64,000 nt of DNA from Pegea sp. RAD2-039 (Eukaryota > Chordata > Thaliacea > Salpida > Salpidae), in assembly GCA_034620365.1 (NCBI GenBank), contig JAQGEQ010000270.1:868001-932000 (forward strand), read 5' to 3'. Under the pieces are notes generated by a model. The model saw only the letters and a program-made list of their open reading frames with translations. It was not told the origin of the DNA and did not search any database. Each line of letters begins with the position of its first letter. Position 1 is the stretch's first letter. Positions 61,301 through 64,000 of the stretch are shown in pieces. The translations under genes were made by a program, and so were the position numbers.

Positions 61301-61870
61301 AATGGAAGCTGAACCTCATATTTATCGGCCACAATTGCATCGAGGAACAAAAATCGCTGCCGTGACGTCATATTGAGTGAAAATTGGTGTCGCTTTGGGG
61401 CCCTTCAGATCTATACAAGGTGCTGGATCAATTGACAAGTGACGTCACCTCGCCTCTCACGGAGATCGTGCGAGATTGGGGTCAAGATGAGAAGCTAGAA
61501 GTTGAGGGGGGTAAGGAGAAAGGCTTGAAGCGCGCGCACGTATGCGACGTTGTTAATAAAATGAGAGTAAGTTGAAAGAAATGCACTTGTAGTAATTGAA
61601 AAGAATATTTTTAGATGGAAAAGATGTTTATAAATAGATGAAATAGCGAGAGGGTTAGGTTTCTGGCAGCTAAATATTTCTGTTTTTCTTCTCGTTTTTG
61701 TTTGCGCTCTGTACGTCGAACAGCAAAACCACAAAATTGAGATGAACGTACAAAGAAATTCGATCGCGAAGCTGCCTTTACTGCGTAAGCTGCGCAAGAA
61801 TAGATGCGGGTGACACGCGAGATGGAAGATCTATAGACACGCTTCACTAGGTCTCATTGTTTTGAATTTA
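61301..61870. promoter_or_regulatory. CpG-rich island with two TGACGTCA palindromes
   Basis: Clearly richer in G+C and CpG than its flanks, with TGACGTCA at 61363-61370 and 61440-61447 and CGCGCG near 61.53 kb. Likely a promoter and first-exon region. Frames are open on both strands, so direction is uncertain. Confidence 0.45.
61409..61641 (+). CDS. Candidate small spliced gene (unrecognised)
   Basis: Exon 61409-61566 has an acceptor CCCTTCAG and a donor GTAAGT. It is open in one frame (contains YKVLDQLTSD, PLTEIVRDWGQDEK and LKRAHVCDVVNKMR) and joins in phase 0 across a 48-nt intron to 61615-61641, ending MEKMFINR and a stop. The intron length matches the short introns of PRRC2. No start codon or upstream exon in the right phase was found, although an ATG frame at 61302 lies close by. 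Product unknown. Its CpG richness is partly from the island itself. Confidence 0.3.
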
Positions 61871-64000
61871 TTTTTGGAGTGTGGGTTTTGTGTCTGACAT
61901 AACTAAAGCTACGTTGAAAAATAAAATAAGAATGTGAGATCTATATTTAGTGGGAAGTATTTTGTAATTGCTCGTTAGCTTAGTACGTTGGTATGTTTTG
62001 TAATAAGGAGCTGTTTTTATTTCTTTTCTTACTTAGATTAGGAGGAGTATTCCACCGAAAATTGACAAAAACGATGAAAATATCTTCTTTCAATTCTCTC
62101 ATTTAAAATTTATAGCTTTTCTAGATTTATTTTAGTTTTTTTCAGAAATATGAATCAAAGCTTTCTGATTAATAATTTGTTCACATGGAGAATTCATCTA
62201 AATATTAAAATTTGTTTGTTTAGTTTTTCTGAGTATTGAATAAGTAAAGTTCTTTTACAATTTTAAAGTCTTTTGTTGAGATAGTCTTACAAAAGATTAT
62301 TAATTATAAAAAATGTCTTAGCACATAATCCTGTAATGTAATTTTTAATTAGATTTTTGATAAATACAAAATAAACTGTTGAAAAATTAAAGCTATAAAA
62401 ATATCATTTCTTCTTCTTTCAAAATCAGTTTTCATTTTATTTTTAAAACTGGTTCTTGATCCATAAATTATAGTTTTTTTAACTTTTGTTTGTTCTGTTT
62501 CAAATTACTAATAAAATAACTTCATCAAACACAATTAGTCTCTTTATAAACAAAATGACTTTAAGTTCGAGTAAGTAACTAGATGCTTTAAAATTATATT
62601 GCAGATAAATCATATTTAAATTTAAGAACTATTTTTTGCTATAATATTATTTTAAAACGTTTGATGGTTGTTTTTTTATACTAAATTATAAACATGTGAT
62701 AAATCGATATCAAAAAATAGATTTAAAGTAGTGCAAAAAGCAGTAAATAAACATTTGAACCAACAGCTTAATACTATGCTTAAAATAAAGTCTTTGATTT
62801 AATTTTTAAATTTATTTTAAAGTAACTTATATACATTTTTTTAATGAATAAAGTTTTATTAGGAGCTTTTATATTTAGATGAAAGATTACCACTATTTTT
62901 TTTTAATTGAAATGTTAAAAACGTTATTTTAAGAAGATTTGTTTTTCGATTTAAAATGGAAAAATATTTTTCTGTTTTGTACTTTATCGATTGAAATTCT
63001 ATCAAATAAGTATGATGACAACCACAGGATGTTGCATATTTTTAATGATTGTTATCAAATAGGTGCTAACTGGTATGTGGAAAATGATGGAATTGCTACT
63101 TTATTGATGAAGTAAATAGTCGATAAAAATCATTATTTTATACACATATAAAATGTATATTTGCAATTTAATCAGTGTAAAAAAATAGTGTTTGTAAATG
63201 AGACTTATAATACAGCAAATTATAATGGACAAATTTCTGCAATTTGTGAATAAAAATTGTTAATGCTACAAGTACAAAGAAGATATAAAGGCTTTCTATA
63301 GATGGTAGATGAAGCACTTACATTGATGCCAGTGATCTTGTTTAAATTGATGACAATAATGAAAAACAAAATATTTATTTCATTTACTTAGTTATTTAGT
63401 GTTAGGTCTTAGAGAGAAAAAAAACATAAAAAATAAGCTGTTTGTGGAGTTTTTTTGATATATTTATATTTTTGTAAGAAGATATAATCCTTTCATAAGT
63501 TTTGGTGACACAAAACGTATCAGTAGTTTAGAAGAAGTAATTTGACTTTTCCATTTTTAAACGACATTATGTATTAACAAAATCGCCCCTAAAAATATAA
63601 CATTTGAATAAGTTTTAATTTATTGACAAAGTATCTTTGTCACTATTTAGTACCTACCAGTTTTTGGTTAAAAGGTGAATAAGTTTTAGAACAGTTAGTC
63701 ATCGAACTAAGCTGAACTTTATTCAGTGAAATAAACATTTTTAAGGTTTTAAATTTATTGTTCACCAGTTAAACGGCATTTTCAAAAGTTAAAAAGTCAA
63801 ATTCACTTATGTCTTTGTAACTTTTTGACCCTTATAAAAGTTTGAATTCTTTGGGTAAGAACTTATTGCTGTTACAGTATTACAAAATTTGTATTTGTGG
63901 AATAAAAAAACGATTTTTGATTTCTACAGTATACTAATCATGCATTGATCTAAAAATGACATCATAAGCATTATACTCCTAATTATTTGGTGAATAAATC
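61871..64000. other. Right edge, AT-rich
   Basis: No reading frame, RNA gene or recognisable repeat. If a gene starts in the island at 61.3-61.9 kb and runs right, its next exons must lie beyond the window. Confidence 0.45.

Noticed and set aside
61611-61847. 78-codon minus-strand frame rich in Arg
   Set aside because: No family similarity or splice support; likely a by-product of the CpG-rich island.

Overview
The window is nuclear DNA of an AT-rich animal genome (roughly 70 % A+T by eye). It carries spliced protein genes with GT-AG introns, animal gene families (TRPC channel, ELOVL elongase, PRRC2, cyclin E, a CARF/ALS2CR8-type factor) and decayed LINE and tRNA-derived SINE copies. I cannot name the phylum. 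Many introns are only about 50 nt, and most genes have a good splice acceptor 0-17 nt upstream of the start codon. The second pattern fits either leader trans-splicing or 5' UTR introns.

Layout. 603-15844 (-): TRPC-family cation channel, 19 exons seen, running off the left edge. Its 5.4-kb intron 15 contains a complete ELOVL fatty-acid elongase on the opposite strand (3908-6172, +). 15.8-19.1 kb: no gene seen. 19141-21043 (+): four-exon sulfotransferase-like P-loop protein with a hydrophobic C-terminal tail. 22230-34494 (-): a PRRC2 (BAT2-type) gene rebuilt as 57 phase-consistent exons encoding about 2610 residues. Its first, non-coding exon and promoter probably lie near 36.3 kb. 36.7-39.5 kb: repeats (a dispersed repeat, two copies of a SINE-like unit, a tRNA-like head, a broken LINE reverse transcriptase). 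40238-42598 (+): CARF/ALS2CR8-domain regulator. 45702-48110 (-): cyclin E with an unusual SQ-rich repeat tail and a candidate E2F-bearing first exon at about 51.5 kb. 48-64 kb: mostly AT-rich non-coding DNA with a tRNA-Ser-derived SINE, a second copy of the dispersed repeat, a possible second LINE scrap, one pair of unrecognised candidate exons (56.6-57.0 kb) and a CpG-rich island with a candidate small gene (61.3-61.9 kb).

The genes do not form one pathway. The points that stand out are: a TRPC channel whose pore loop reads TTFGYGD, like a potassium-channel selectivity filter; the elongase nested inside that channel gene; a cyclin E tail with nine SQ dipeptides built from a 21-bp tandem repeat; and strong excess of the palindrome TGACGTCA (13 exact copies found by eye), concentrated in the PRRC2 gene.

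All exon boundaries were read by hand from splice signals, reading frame and family similarity. Homology calls are from memory of the families, not from searches.
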